64,000 nt of DNA from positions 63,061 through 127,060 of the forward strand of contig NZ_QXCP01000010.1 in NCBI RefSeq assembly GCF_003711805.1, in the 5' to 3' direction. Origin of the DNA: Brachybacterium sp. EE-P12 (GTDB lineage Bacteria; Actinomycetota; Actinomycetes; Actinomycetales; Dermabacteraceae). Below the pieces are notes generated by a model that was not told the origin of the DNA, did no database searches, and saw nothing but the letters and a program-made list of their open reading frames with translations. The position numbers were made by a program, and so were the translations under genes. Positions 24,077 to 31,879 of this stretch are shown here, in pieces; within the stretch, counting starts at the first letter, position 1, and each line of letters begins with the position of its first letter.

Positions 24077-25086
24077 GCACGCCCGTCCCGTCGGCCGACG
24101 GTGCGGAATCCGCCGTTGCCCATCGAGGAGTCGGGGGTGTTCTGCGAGCGGGCCGAGTTGCGGTAGCGGTTGCAGTAGGAGAGGTGGCAGAGGTAGCTGC
24201 CGCCGCGCATGACGCGGGTCTGACCGTCCTGGGGGCCGACGGGGTCCGTGACCGTGGTGCGCTTGTCGGCCGTGGCGCCGCGGCGGTAGGTGGCGGGGTG
24301 GAACCAGTCCTCGCACCACTCCCACACGTTGCCGACCATCTGCCACAGCCCGTAGCCGTTCGGCGTGAAGCTGCGCACGGGGGCGGTGGTGAGGTAGCCG
24401 TCCTCGCAGGTGTTCCGGCGGGGGAACTCGCCCTGGAAGATGTTGGCGCGCCAGCCGCCCTCGTCGACCTCCTGATCGCCCCAGGGATACTTCGCGCCGT
24501 CGATCCCGCCGCGGGCGGCGTACTCCCACTCGGCCTCGGTGGGCAGGCGCCGGCCGGCCCAGTCGCAGTAGGCGATCGCGTCGTTCCAGGAGATGTGGAC
24601 GACGGGGCGGTCGCCGAGTCCGTCGAGATCGGAGAGCCGCCCGCCCGGGTGGCGCCAGTCGGCACCCTTGACGCCCGCCCACCACGGAGTGCCGTCGGCC
24701 GGGCCCATGATGTCCTCCTCCGGCGCGGCGAGCGCGAGGTGGAAGACGGCGGAGAATCCGAAGCTCTCCGCTTCGGTGACGTAGCCGGTCGCCTCGACGA
24801 AGCGGGCGAAGGCGTCGTTGGTGACGGTCGTGGCATCGATGTCGAAGGTGCTGATGGCGACCTCGTGCCGGGGCGTCTCCCCGTCGGCGCGGTTCTTGTC
24901 GCCGGAGGAGTCGCCCATGGTGAAGGTGCCGGCGGGAACCCGGATCTGCTCGATGGCGTGGCGGCCGGTGCCGGCCGACGCGGTCGCGCGCGCTCCCGGG
25001 ACGGAGAGATCAGGGAGCAGCTGCTCCCGGCTCGGGGTGCCGCAGCCGCAGCCGCATCCGCTGGTCGCAGGTGTCTCGGTCGTCAT
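24073..25086 (-). CDS. Formylglycine-generating enzyme (sulfatase activator)
   Basis: 337 residues. Oxidises the Cys of a sulfatase CxPxR motif to formylglycine. Seen: FGE-sulfatase domain from VPAGTFTMGD (about residue 50), RLPTEAEWEYAARGG, WPG-type block GNVWEWCEDWF, and the active-site RGGSYLCHLSYCNRYR with Cys300 and Cys305, the same Cys-x4-Cys spacing as human FGE Cys336/Cys341. This marks it as a true FGE rather than a mere C-type-lectin-like relative. The N-terminus has an unusual SGCGCGCG cysteine cluster that could bind copper or another metal. The adjacent sulfatase is a pseudogene, so this enzyme may now serve a distant substrate. Followed by coupled DUF202 genes. Confidence 0.92.
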   Translation of the reverse strand: MTTETPATSGCGCGCGTPSREQLLPDLSVPGARATASAGTGRHAIEQIRVPAGTFTMGDSSGDKNRADGETPRHEVAISTFDIDATTVTNDAFARFVEATGYVTEAESFGFSAVFHLALAAPEEDIMGPADGTPWWAGVKGADWRHPGGRLSDLDGLGDRPVVHISWNDAIAYCDWAGRRLPTEAEWEYAARGGIDGAKYPWGDQEVDEGGWRANIFQGEFPRRNTCEDGYLTTAPVRSFTPNGYGLWQMVGNVWEWCEDWFHPATYRRGATADKRTTVTDPVGPQDGQTRVMRGGSYLCHLSYCNRYRNSARSQNTPDSSMGNGGFRTVGRRDGRA

Positions 25087-25171
25087 CCTTCAGTCCCTTC
25101 ATCATCAGAGCGGCGCCGCCGACGGGCCCGGTCCAGCATGTCACTGCGTCGACGGGCCGCGCGCCCCGCGC

Positions 25172-25611
25172 TCACACCCCAGCGAGCACCTCGCCCTGGA
25201 CAGGCAGCCCGAGGCGTGCGAACTGGCTGGCCGGTGCGTCGTTCACTCGCATCGCCTCGGCGAGGAGCCGTGCCATCCTCAGCTCGGCCTCGTCGTCGAC
25301 CAGCGGCGAGAGCTGCTGCGGGTCCTGCTCGAGGTCGAACAGGGGGTGCCGTGCCGCCAGGGGTTCATCCGCCCGCCCACGGCCTCGACCCGGATCGTGC
25401 GCAGACCCTTGGTGAAGGTGAACGGCCCGGCCGGGGTCCAGTCCGTGAGCTCGACGGGGCTGAAGAGCGAGCGCATGTGGGCGGGCATGCACGGCATGGA
25501 CCCGGCGTAGAAGATGTCGAAGGTGACCGCCCCCTGGGCTAGCCGGGCGAAGCTCGGGGCCTCGACGATCGTCTCGCGGTACTGCTCGAGAGGGTCAGGC
25601 GCCGACTGTCG
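25172..25611 (-). pseudogene. Sulfatase remnant: internal deletion plus frameshift
   Basis: Minus-strand frame read from about 25611: PSFARLAQGAVTFDIFYAGS runs into the sulfatase active site MPCMPA (Cys codon 25489-25491). It then jumps directly to what looks like a sulfatase C-terminus, HMRSLFSPVELTDWTPAGPF, with the CxPxR Arg replaced by His. About 400 internal residues are missing. The frame breaks again in a run of five G (25342-25346, plus strand): MNPWRHGTP is followed by LFDLEQDP only if one base is added. The rest runs to the stop at 25172. The first ~30 residues are also gone. It lies directly upstream of the intact FGE gene, the expected pair. Family assignment is from recall of sulfatase ends. 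Confidence 0.75.
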
Positions 25612-25727
25612 TCAGGCGTCGCCCGTCGGCTGTGCGAAGCCGACGGCGGGGCAACGACCGGGCGACCGAACAGCCATGACGAGGCGGCGGGGTCGCCTTC
25701 ACAGCGCACCCGATATGCGGGCCGACT

Positions 25728-26078
25728 TCAGAGGTCGAGCACGAATCGCAGGGCGCGGTCGATCTCGCTCAGCTCAGCCGGACCGACCATTCCGCGGCGC
25801 GTGACGAGTCGTGTGGTCGAGATGGTGCGCAGCTGATCGCACCGGGCATGGGAGATGTGCCCGAGGCCTGTGGTGCCCGGCTCGATCTCGACGTGGCTGC
25901 GCAACCCATAGGCGGCGGAGGTGATCGGCACGACCGTGATCAAGCCGCCCGGACCGTTGTTGAGGATGTCGACGGAGACCACGACGGCCGGCCGACGGAA
26001 CGCCGGTTCGTGACCGACCGGCTGCCCGAGATCGACATCATGGACGTCTCCCCGCCAGATCACGTCAGCGAATCCCAT
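25728..26078 (-). CDS. MazF/PemK-family endoribonuclease toxin
   Basis: 116 residues. The core IWRGDVHDVDLGQPVG followed by AFRRPAVVVSVDILN (about residues 7-37) matches the MazF beta-barrel start with its conserved Arg. VVPITSAA and GLGHISHARCDQLRTISTTRL complete the RNase active-site region. Cleaves mRNA when free of antitoxin. Start MGFADVIW overlaps the antitoxin gene by 19 bp, as expected for translational coupling; an upstream in-frame ATG at 26108 lies deeper in the antitoxin. Second gene of the module. Confidence 0.88.
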   Translation of the reverse strand: MGFADVIWRGDVHDVDLGQPVGHEPAFRRPAVVVSVDILNNGPGGLITVVPITSAAYGLRSHVEIEPGTTGLGHISHARCDQLRTISTTRLVTRRGMVGPAELSEIDRALRFVLDL

Positions 26079-26296
26079 TCCTGCCGCTCGGCCACGTACT
26101 GCTCCCACAGTTCGGGATCCTCACGCAGCCGTGCATAATCGGCAGTCAGGCCCTGTAGGAACTCCTGCTTCTCCAGTGCGTCGATCGCGACATGCACGAC
26201 ATCGATGACGGATGTGCCCCGCGACTTGGCGAGGACCTGGAGACGTTCGGAATCGTGTCGTCGAACTCTGACCGTGGTGGTCTCGGAGGTAGCCAT
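26060..26296 (-). CDS. Antitoxin of the mazEF-like module
   Basis: 78 residues. The N-terminal part TTVRVRRHDSERLQVLAKSRG (split; about residues 7-27) fits a ribbon-helix-helix DNA-binding fold, and the C-terminus DPELWEQYVAERQEWDSLT would wrap the toxin. A near-perfect 19-bp palindrome overlaps its promoter, so autorepression by the antitoxin or complex is likely. No ribosome binding site; a TACAGT box 6 bp before ATG points to a leaderless mRNA. Confidence 0.8.
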   Translation of the reverse strand: MATSETTTVRVRRHDSERLQVLAKSRGTSVIDVVHVAIDALEKQEFLQGLTADYARLREDPELWEQYVAERQEWDSLT

Positions 26297-26302
26297 GAAC
26301 CC

Positions 26303-26323
26303 ACTGTAGACGAATCGTCTACA
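26303..26323 (-). promoter_or_regulatory. Operator palindrome overlapping -10 of the toxin-antitoxin operon
   Basis: TGTAGACGA-A-TCGTCTACA (26305-26323) is a perfect 9+1+9 palindrome. On the minus strand its right part forms TACAGT (26308-26303), a -10 box ending 6 bp before the antitoxin ATG. Bound protein would block RNA polymerase directly. Confidence 0.7.
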
Positions 26324-26350
26324 TTCAGCGAGGGGTGAGCGCCGAGCGCC

Positions 26351-27025
26351 TCACGGCGCGAGCAGCACCGCGAACAGCTCGAGGGTCTGCTGCAGCTCGA
26401 CCGAGGGCTCGAGCAGCCACTGGATCTGCAGGCCGTCGGAGGCGGCGACGATCAGCGCCGCGATCTGCTCGGGGTCGACGTCGCTGCGCACGTGGCCCGC
26501 GGCCTGGTCCTCCCGCAGGCGGCCCGCGAGCCTGTCCCGCACGCCTTCGAAGCGGGCGGTGAAGAACTCCTTGGCCGGTCCCTTCTCGTTCTCGAGAGAG
26601 GTCGCGACCAGGGTCGAGTAGAGCTGCACCAGGCCGGGCACCTCGAGGTTCGCCAGCGCCGCGTTCGCCATCACCTCGACGGCGAGCTCGTCGAAGGCCT
26701 CCGGCCCCTCCTTCTCGAGCCGGTCCAGATCGCGGCGGCGTTCGGCGTGCTCGTAGACGGCGACCAGGAGCTCCTCTCGGGAGGAGAAGTAGTGCAGCAG
26801 CGCGCCGTGGGACACGCCGATCGCCTCGGCGATCCGGCGCAGCGAGGTGCCGTCGGCCCCGCGGTCGCGGAACACCTCGATCGCGCGGTCGAGGATCTCC
26901 TGCCGCCGCGCGATGCCCTTGGAGTAGGAGCCGGCGCGGCCGATCCTCGCCGGCACCGGCACCGACGGGACGGCAGTGCCGGCGGGGTCGGCCGGGTCGC
27001 CGGCGGGCTCGTCGTCTGTGCTCAT
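26351..27025 (-). CDS. TetR-family transcriptional regulator
   Basis: 224 residues. After a 35-residue Pro/Ala-rich N-terminus comes a TetR helix-turn-helix: QEILDRAIEVFRDRGADGTS, LRRIAEAIGVSHGALLHYFSS (about residues 45-85). The C-terminal ligand domain (about 100-224) resembles the BetI/TetR_C type. It is divergent from the isomerase/oxidoreductase operon with a 21-bp dyad between, so it probably controls that operon and itself. Start at MSTDDEP because TACTGT lies exactly 6 bp before this ATG (leaderless type). Confidence 0.88.
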   Translation of the reverse strand: MSTDDEPAGDPADPAGTAVPSVPVPARIGRAGSYSKGIARRQEILDRAIEVFRDRGADGTSLRRIAEAIGVSHGALLHYFSSREELLVAVYEHAERRRDLDRLEKEGPEAFDELAVEVMANAALANLEVPGLVQLYSTLVATSLENEKGPAKEFFTARFEGVRDRLAGRLREDQAAGHVRSDVDPEQIAALIVAASDGLQIQWLLEPSVELQQTLELFAVLLAP

Positions 27026-27031
27026 GGCGCC

Positions 27032-27037
27032 ACAGTA
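27032..27037 (-). promoter_or_regulatory. -10 box of leaderless type for the TetR gene
   Basis: On the minus strand TACTGT (27037-27032) is followed by GGCGCC and then the ATG at 27025. No ribosome site is present. Confidence 0.5.
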
Positions 27038-27054
27038 TCCGTCCCCGACAGCCC

Positions 27055-27075
27055 GTCGGAGGCAAAACCTCCAAC
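27055..27075. promoter_or_regulatory. 21-bp dyad, candidate TetR operator
   Basis: GTCGGAGG-CAAAA-CCTCCAAC: 8-bp arms with 7 of 8 complementary positions and a 5-bp centre. It lies between the divergent TetR and isomerase genes, near a TACGCT -10-like box at about 27092 for the plus-strand operon. Confidence 0.5.
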
Positions 27076-27198
27076 TGGTGGGATCCGGTGCTACGCTGTC
27101 CCCCACGCACCGCGTCCTGCCCGGACGCCCCGTCCCGGAGCCGGCGAGCCCGCGGTGCGACCCGCCCACAGACGACGACGTACGAAAGCAGGTCACCC

Positions 27199-28023
27199 GT
27201 GGCATTGCCTCTCGCCTCCGTCCAGCTGTACACGCTGGCCGCGGAGTTCTCCGCCGACATGAACGGCTCCCTCGACAAGCTCGCGAAGATCGGCCTGAAG
27301 AACGTCGAGGCCTTCGACTTCGTGCGTCGACCGAAGGAGATCCGGGCGGCGCTGGACGCCTCCGGCCTCGCCTCCCCCACCGGTCACGCCCCGCTGCTCT
27401 CGGACGAGCTGTGGACGCCGGACGGCTCCATCCCCACCCCCTCCAACGAGGTCGTGTTCGAGGCCGCCGCCGAGATCGGGATGAAGACCGTGATCGACCC
27501 GATGGTCCCCACCGAGCGCTGGCTCACCGAGGACGGCGTGAAGGACATCGCCGAGCGCCTCAACGCCGCCTCCGAGAAGGCGAAGGAGTTCGGCCTCGCG
27601 GTCGGCTACCACAACCATGCCCAGGAGTTCCTCGCGGACTTCGACGGCCAGACCGCCTACCAGCGCTTCCTGTCGCTGGTCGACCCGTCGGTCGAGATCG
27701 AGCTGGACCTGTACTGGGCGCTCGTCGGCGGCCAGGACGTCGTCGCGCTGGTCCAGGAGCTCGGCGACCGCCTCGTCGCGATCCACGTCAAGGACGGCAT
27801 CAAGCCCGAGTCCAACCCCTTCGCACCCGGCGCCCCCGAGTTCAGCTCCTCGAGCCTGGACCAGCGTCACGCCGGCCAGGGCGAGGTGCCCACCGTCGAG
27901 GCGATGAACGCCGCGACGAACGTCAAGTACGCCGTCATCGAGTACGACAACGCCCCCGGCGACGTGTTCGAGGACGTCGAGAACAGCTACCGCTTCCTGA
28001 TCGACGGAGGACTCGCCGCATGA
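27199..28023 (+). CDS. Sugar phosphate isomerase/epimerase (AP-endonuclease 2 fold)
   Basis: 274 residues of the xylose-isomerase-like TIM barrel. Seen metal-ligand blocks: NVEAFDF, the VGYHNHAQEF block (about 135-144), EIELDLYWALVGG (about 160-172), AIHVKDG (about 195), and the closing VIEYDN. Start is GTG 27199 (MALPLASVQLYT) with AGCAGGT upstream. The stop overlaps the next ATG (ATGA), forming a two-gene operon with a Gfo/Idh/MocA oxidoreductase. Such pairs usually degrade or epimerise an inositol- or hexose-type sugar; the sugar is not identifiable. Confidence 0.87.
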   Translation: MALPLASVQLYTLAAEFSADMNGSLDKLAKIGLKNVEAFDFVRRPKEIRAALDASGLASPTGHAPLLSDELWTPDGSIPTPSNEVVFEAAAEIGMKTVIDPMVPTERWLTEDGVKDIAERLNAASEKAKEFGLAVGYHNHAQEFLADFDGQTAYQRFLSLVDPSVEIELDLYWALVGGQDVVALVQELGDRLVAIHVKDGIKPESNPFAPGAPEFSSSSLDQRHAGQGEVPTVEAMNAATNVKYAVIEYDNAPGDVFEDVENSYRFLIDGGLAA

Positions 28024-29156
28024 CCACCCCCTTCAACGGCCCCGTGGGCGTCGGCTTCATCGGCGCCGGCGTCATCTCGGACCAGTACCTGACCAACCTC
28101 ACCACCTTCCCGGACGTCGAGGTGCTGATCCTCGGCGACCTCGACACCGAGCGTGCCGCGGCCCAGGCGGAGAAGTACGGCGTCCCCGCCTCCGGCACCG
28201 CCCAGGACGTCCTGGACCACCCGGGCGTGCAGGTCGTCGTCAACCTGACGATCCCGGCCGTGCACACGGAGATCTCCTCGCAGGCGATCGCTGCGGGCAA
28301 GCACGTGTGGACCGAGAAGCCGCTGGGTCTGGACCGCGAGTCCACCGCCGCGCTGCTGAAGCAGGCCGACGAGGCCGGGCTGCGCGTCGGCTGCGCCCCC
28401 GACACCGTGCTCGGCGCCGGGGTCCAGACCGCGAAGCGCGCGATCCTCGACGGGCTCATCGGCCGCCCGCTGTTCGCGCAGACCTCCATGCAGTGGCAGG
28501 GCCCGGAGGTCTTCCACCCGAACCCCGCCTTCCTGTTCGCCAAGGGCGCGGGCCCGCTGCTGGACATCGGCCCGTACTACTTCACCACCCTGGTGAGCCT
28601 CTTCGGCACCGTCGAGAAGGTCGCCGCGATGGGCCTGAAGGCGCGCGAGGAGCGCGAGATCCTCGTCGGCCCGGACAAGGGGAAGACGTTCCCCGTCGAG
28701 CCGCCGTCGACCATCTCGGTGCTCACCCAGTTCGAGGGCGGCCAGACCGGCACCTCCCTGGTCAGCTTCGACTCGCCGCTGGCCCGTCAGGGCATCGTGG
28801 AGATCCACGGCACCGAGGGTTCGCTCTCGATCCCCGACCCGAACATGTTCGAGGGCCGCATCGCCTACGTGCGCCCCTTCGAGTCCTTCGGCGAGGCCCC
28901 GCCCGAGCAGGAGTGGATCGAGGTGCAGCAGGAGGGCCCGGTCACCGGCCGCGGCCTGGGCCTGCTGGACATGGTCCGCGCGATCCAGGACGGCCGCCCG
29001 CACGTGGCGAGCGGCGAGGTGGGCTATCACGTCCTGGACATCATGCTCTCCGCCGAGGAGTCGGCCGAGCGCGGCGAGTTCGTGCCCGTCGAGTCCTCCG
29101 TGGACACCGTGCCGGTCCTGCCCGAGGGCTTCGACCCGCTGGCGAAGACCCTCTGA
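28020..29156 (+). CDS. Gfo/Idh/MocA-family NAD(P)-dependent oxidoreductase
   Basis: 378 residues. Rossmann N-terminus VGVGFIGAGVISDQYLTNL (about residues 8-26) with NAD-binding GAGxIS, then ADVVVNLTIP-like VVNLTIPAVHTEI and the catalytic-block AGKHVWTEKPLGLDRE with the conserved EKP. The C-terminal sheet domain has DIGPYYFTTLVSLFG, where Asp/His ligands normally lie. Oxidises or reduces a sugar or cyclitol. ATGA overlap with the isomerase gene. A perfect terminator follows. Substrate inferred only as a sugar derivative. Confidence 0.9.
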   Translation: MTTPFNGPVGVGFIGAGVISDQYLTNLTTFPDVEVLILGDLDTERAAAQAEKYGVPASGTAQDVLDHPGVQVVVNLTIPAVHTEISSQAIAAGKHVWTEKPLGLDRESTAALLKQADEAGLRVGCAPDTVLGAGVQTAKRAILDGLIGRPLFAQTSMQWQGPEVFHPNPAFLFAKGAGPLLDIGPYYFTTLVSLFGTVEKVAAMGLKAREEREILVGPDKGKTFPVEPPSTISVLTQFEGGQTGTSLVSFDSPLARQGIVEIHGTEGSLSIPDPNMFEGRIAYVRPFESFGEAPPEQEWIEVQQEGPVTGRGLGLLDMVRAIQDGRPHVASGEVGYHVLDIMLSAEESAERGEFVPVESSVDTVPVLPEGFDPLAKTL

Positions 29157-29177
29157 GCAGGGCTTCCGCAGGATCCT

Positions 29178-29223
29178 GACCCGCCGGAGTCGGTGCGAGC
29201 GATCGCATCGGCCCCGGCGGGTC
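29178..29223 (+). terminator. Terminator of the isomerase/oxidoreductase operon
   Basis: Perfect 10-bp arms GACCCGCCGG (29178-29187) and CCGGCGGGTC (29214-29223), with an inner stem GGTGCGA/TCGCATC. Confidence 0.7.
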
Positions 29224-29519
29224 TCTGCGTGGGGAGGGCGGGGTCCGGGCGGGCCGGGGCCGGGCGGGTCCGGCCGCCACGGGGCCGGTGAGCTTCTGTG
29301 GCCGTGAGGACTCGTGTGCGGGCCGGCATGAGTCGCCCCGGGCACACATCCTTCCGGTCCGCCCGGGGTCCCGGCATGCCCGCCGTCGCGCCGCCGGCCG
29401 GTCAGCGAACAAGGGCTTTCGGACGCGCCATTCGCCCCTCTTCGCTGACCCGGCCTCGTGGACCTGTCCACGAGCGGCCCGCCCGTCGGCGCGACGGGCT
29501 CGGCGTCGCACCTCTCCCC

Positions 29520-29525
29520 TAGCCT
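29520..29525 (+). promoter_or_regulatory. -10 box of leaderless type before the patatin gene
   Basis: TAGCCT ends 7 bp before the ATG at 29533; supports that start. Preceded by a cluster of palindromes that could be operators. Confidence 0.5.
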
Positions 29526-29532
29526 GTGCGGC

Positions 29533-30688
29533 ATGACGCCCTCGCAGCCCGCCGCCTCGCCGGACACCACGCCGAGCGCCGCCTCGCACGCTGGAGGTGG
29601 AGGTAGAGGTGGAGGTGGAGGTGGAGGCGAGAGCAGGTCTGCGCACGCCGGGGGCGAGGACCTCTCGCGTCGGGTCGACCTCGTGATGGAGGGCGGCGGC
29701 GTCAAGGGCATCGCCCTGGCCGGGGCGCTCGAGGTGCTCGAGGAGCGCGGCTACCGGGTGCACCGCGTCGCGGGCTCGTCGGCCGGGGCGATCGCGGGCG
29801 CGATGGCGGCCTCGGGGATCCCCGCCCGCACCATGGTCGAGATCCTCCGCTCCACCGACTACCGGCGCTTCGAGGACGGGCCGTGGTGGACGCGCACGCT
29901 GCCCGGCAAGGGCCTGGCGATCCTGCTGCACAACGGCGTCCATCGGGGCGACTTCCTCGCGCAGTGGCTCGAGGAGCAGCTCGCCGTGCATGCCGACCCC
30001 GGCGGCTCCGGCACCTTCGGGGACCTCGCGCTGGACGATCCCGAGGTGGACGTGGAGCAGACGGATCCGCGCCGATACCGCCTGGTGGTGACCGCCTCGG
30101 ACCTCTCGGCAGGGAGGCTGCGCCTCCTGCCCCGGGATGCGGCCGAGTACGGCGTCGACCCCGCACGGCTGCGCATCGCCCGAGGCAGTGCGCATCTCCT
30201 CCTCGATCCCGCTGTTCTTCCGGCCCGTGCGCTGGAAGATCCCCGGCGGCGGCACAGCCGTGCTGGTGGACGGCGGGATGCTCTCGAACTTCCCCGTCTC
30301 GGTCTTCGACCGGCCGGGCGGCGAGGTGCCGCGCTGGCCCACCTTCGGCATCAAGCTCTCGGCCAAGCCCGAGGCGGACTTCGGCCAGCGCAACCGGATC
30401 CGCGGCCCGCTCTCCTTCGGCAGGGCGGTCGTGGACACCGTCACCGGGTTCTACGACCGGATGCACATCGACGCGCAGCACGCGGTGGAGCGGACGATCT
30501 TCATCGACACCGACTCGGTGCGCCCCACGCAGTTCGACCTCTCCGACGAGGACCGTGAGCTGCTGTACCGCGAGGGGCGCAGGGCCGCGACGGAGTTCCT
30601 CGACGGGGACGAGCGCGGGCAGGAGCCGTGGGACTTCGCGCGGTACGTGGAGCGGCACCGGAGCGGCGATCCGGGCTCCGCGGCGTAG
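29533..30688 (+). pseudogene. Patatin-like phospholipase, frameshifted
   Basis: The first frame carries a Gly-rich N-terminus (from a GGTGGA simple repeat, about 29595-29630), the oxyanion-hole motif EGGGVKGIALAGAL and the nucleophile motif GSSAGAIAGAM (GxSxG). At CGAGGCAG (30181-30188) an extra G shifts the frame: RLRIAR should continue AVRISSSIPLFFRP, which is found in the next frame, followed by the catalytic Asp motif DGGMLSNFPV and the rest to the stop at 30688. Removing one G at 30184-30185 restores a ~384-residue patatin. So the lipase is split, unless the base is a sequencing error. Family role: acyl hydrolysis of phospholipids. Confidence 0.8.
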
Positions 30689-30735
30689 CGCAGCTCGGCC
30701 GTCCAGACGACCCCGGGCGCCGCCACGGCACCCCG

Positions 30736-31764
30736 TCAGCGCTGTCTCACCAGTGGCATCAGGTCCTCGGCGATGCGTTCGAGCTCCTCGTGCAGCGGGG
30801 AGGCCTGGATGAGCAGCAGGTTCACGCCCGCGTCCCGGTAGGCGAGGATCTTCTCCGCGACCTGCTCGGCGGTGCCCACCAGCTCCGGGCGCAGCGCGCG
30901 GGTGCCGACGGAGTACTCGCGGGCGGACACCTCCACGTCGAGGTTCGAGTGCTTCGTGAACTCCTCGAAGGAGGCGTACCCGGGCGAGGTGGGGTCGATG
31001 GCGGTGATGCGCTCGAGCTCGGCACGGGCCTCGGCCTCGGTGTCCCGGACGATCACGTAGGCGCTCATGCCGATCGAGTCGAAGGGGGAGCCCTGGAGGC
31101 GCGCGCGGCGGGCGTTGACGTCCGCGACCTTCTCCCGCAGCTCCTCCACGGTCCCGCCGTGGGTGACGTAGGAGTCGGCGAAGACGGCGATCGCCTCGCG
31201 CCCGCCCTCGGACTCGCCGCCCGCGTAGATCGCCGGCACGCGGGCCGGCTTGGGCTCGACGACGGTGGACTCGATGTCGAAGTAGCGACCGTGCTGGCTG
31301 TACGGGGTCCGGCTGAGCAGGCCGCGCAGCGCGTCCACGAACTCGGTGCAGTGCACGTACCGGTCGTCATGGGAGGGGAACACCCCGCCGAACTGCCTCG
31401 CCTCCTCCTGCCACCAGGCGGCGACGACGTTCAGCGAGATGCGACCGCCGGAGATGTCCGCGAGGGTGGACAGCCGCTTGGCGGTGACCTGCGGGTTGTG
31501 ATATCCGGGACGGATAGCGGTGAGGATCTCGAGTTCCTCTGTGACCGCGGCGATCGCTGTGGCCAGCGACCACGCCTCCAGGCTCGGGGCCTCGGGCCCC
31601 TTGCGGTCGTTGAGGTAGAGCTCGGGAACCAGTGTGAGCTCGAAGCCGAGCCGATCGGCGAGCGTGCTGATCCGTCGGATGTACTCCCAGGTGGGCGGCA
31701 TCCCTTCGTCGCCGACGTTGCGCAGGAACCCGCCGTACACGGGGGTCCAGTAGTCGAATCTCAT
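30736..31764 (-). CDS. LLM-class flavin-dependent monooxygenase (sulfone/sulfonate type)
   Basis: 342 residues of the bacterial luciferase-like TIM-barrel family. Seen: FDYWTPVYGGFLRN at the start, AIRPGYHNPQVTAKRLSTLAD (about residues 88-108), SGGRISLNVVAAWW (about 110-123, flavin phosphate region), HDDRYVHCTEFVDAL, and VPAIYAGGESEGGREA. These blocks resemble SsuD/SfnG enzymes that use FMNH2 and O2 to release sulfite or methanesulfinate. A good AGGAGAGAC site precedes the ATG. Probably co-transcribed with the sulfhydrylase gene downstream in the divergent sulfur cluster order (31880-33307 lies upstream). Exact substrate unknown. Confidence 0.85.
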   Translation of the reverse strand: MRFDYWTPVYGGFLRNVGDEGMPPTWEYIRRISTLADRLGFELTLVPELYLNDRKGPEAPSLEAWSLATAIAAVTEELEILTAIRPGYHNPQVTAKRLSTLADISGGRISLNVVAAWWQEEARQFGGVFPSHDDRYVHCTEFVDALRGLLSRTPYSQHGRYFDIESTVVEPKPARVPAIYAGGESEGGREAIAVFADSYVTHGGTVEELREKVADVNARRARLQGSPFDSIGMSAYVIVRDTEAEARAELERITAIDPTSPGYASFEEFTKHSNLDVEVSAREYSVGTRALRPELVGTAEQVAEKILAYRDAGVNLLLIQASPLHEELERIAEDLMPLVRQR

Positions 31765-31879
31765 GTCTCTCCTGCAGGTGGTGCGGATGCCGGCGGCCGA
31801 TGGGCCGGGCAGGGTGATGATGCGTGGGCTGCGGGCGGTTCTCGGGCGCGGTGTGCGCGAGGTGCGGAGGGCCGAGGGG

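Larger units (their letters stand above)
29157..29532 (+). other. 376-bp gap with a terminator and three inverted repeats
   Basis: It begins with a terminator (29178-29223). Then come GTCAGCGAA/TTCGCTGAC (29401-29409 with 29441-29449), the palindrome CTCGTGGAC-CT-GTCCACGAG (29455-29474) and GCCCGTCG-GCG-CGACGGGC (29481-29499), before a TAGCCT box and the ATG at 29533. No gene is visible. Confidence 0.5.

Noticed and set aside
25728-26296. vapBC module
   Set aside because: The toxin has the MazF/PemK barrel blocks, not the acidic PIN-domain residues.
29590-29630. GGTGGA tandem copies as a CRISPR or mobile-element end
   Set aside because: Simple repeat encoding a Gly-rich N-terminal tract of the patatin; no spacers or direct-repeat structure.
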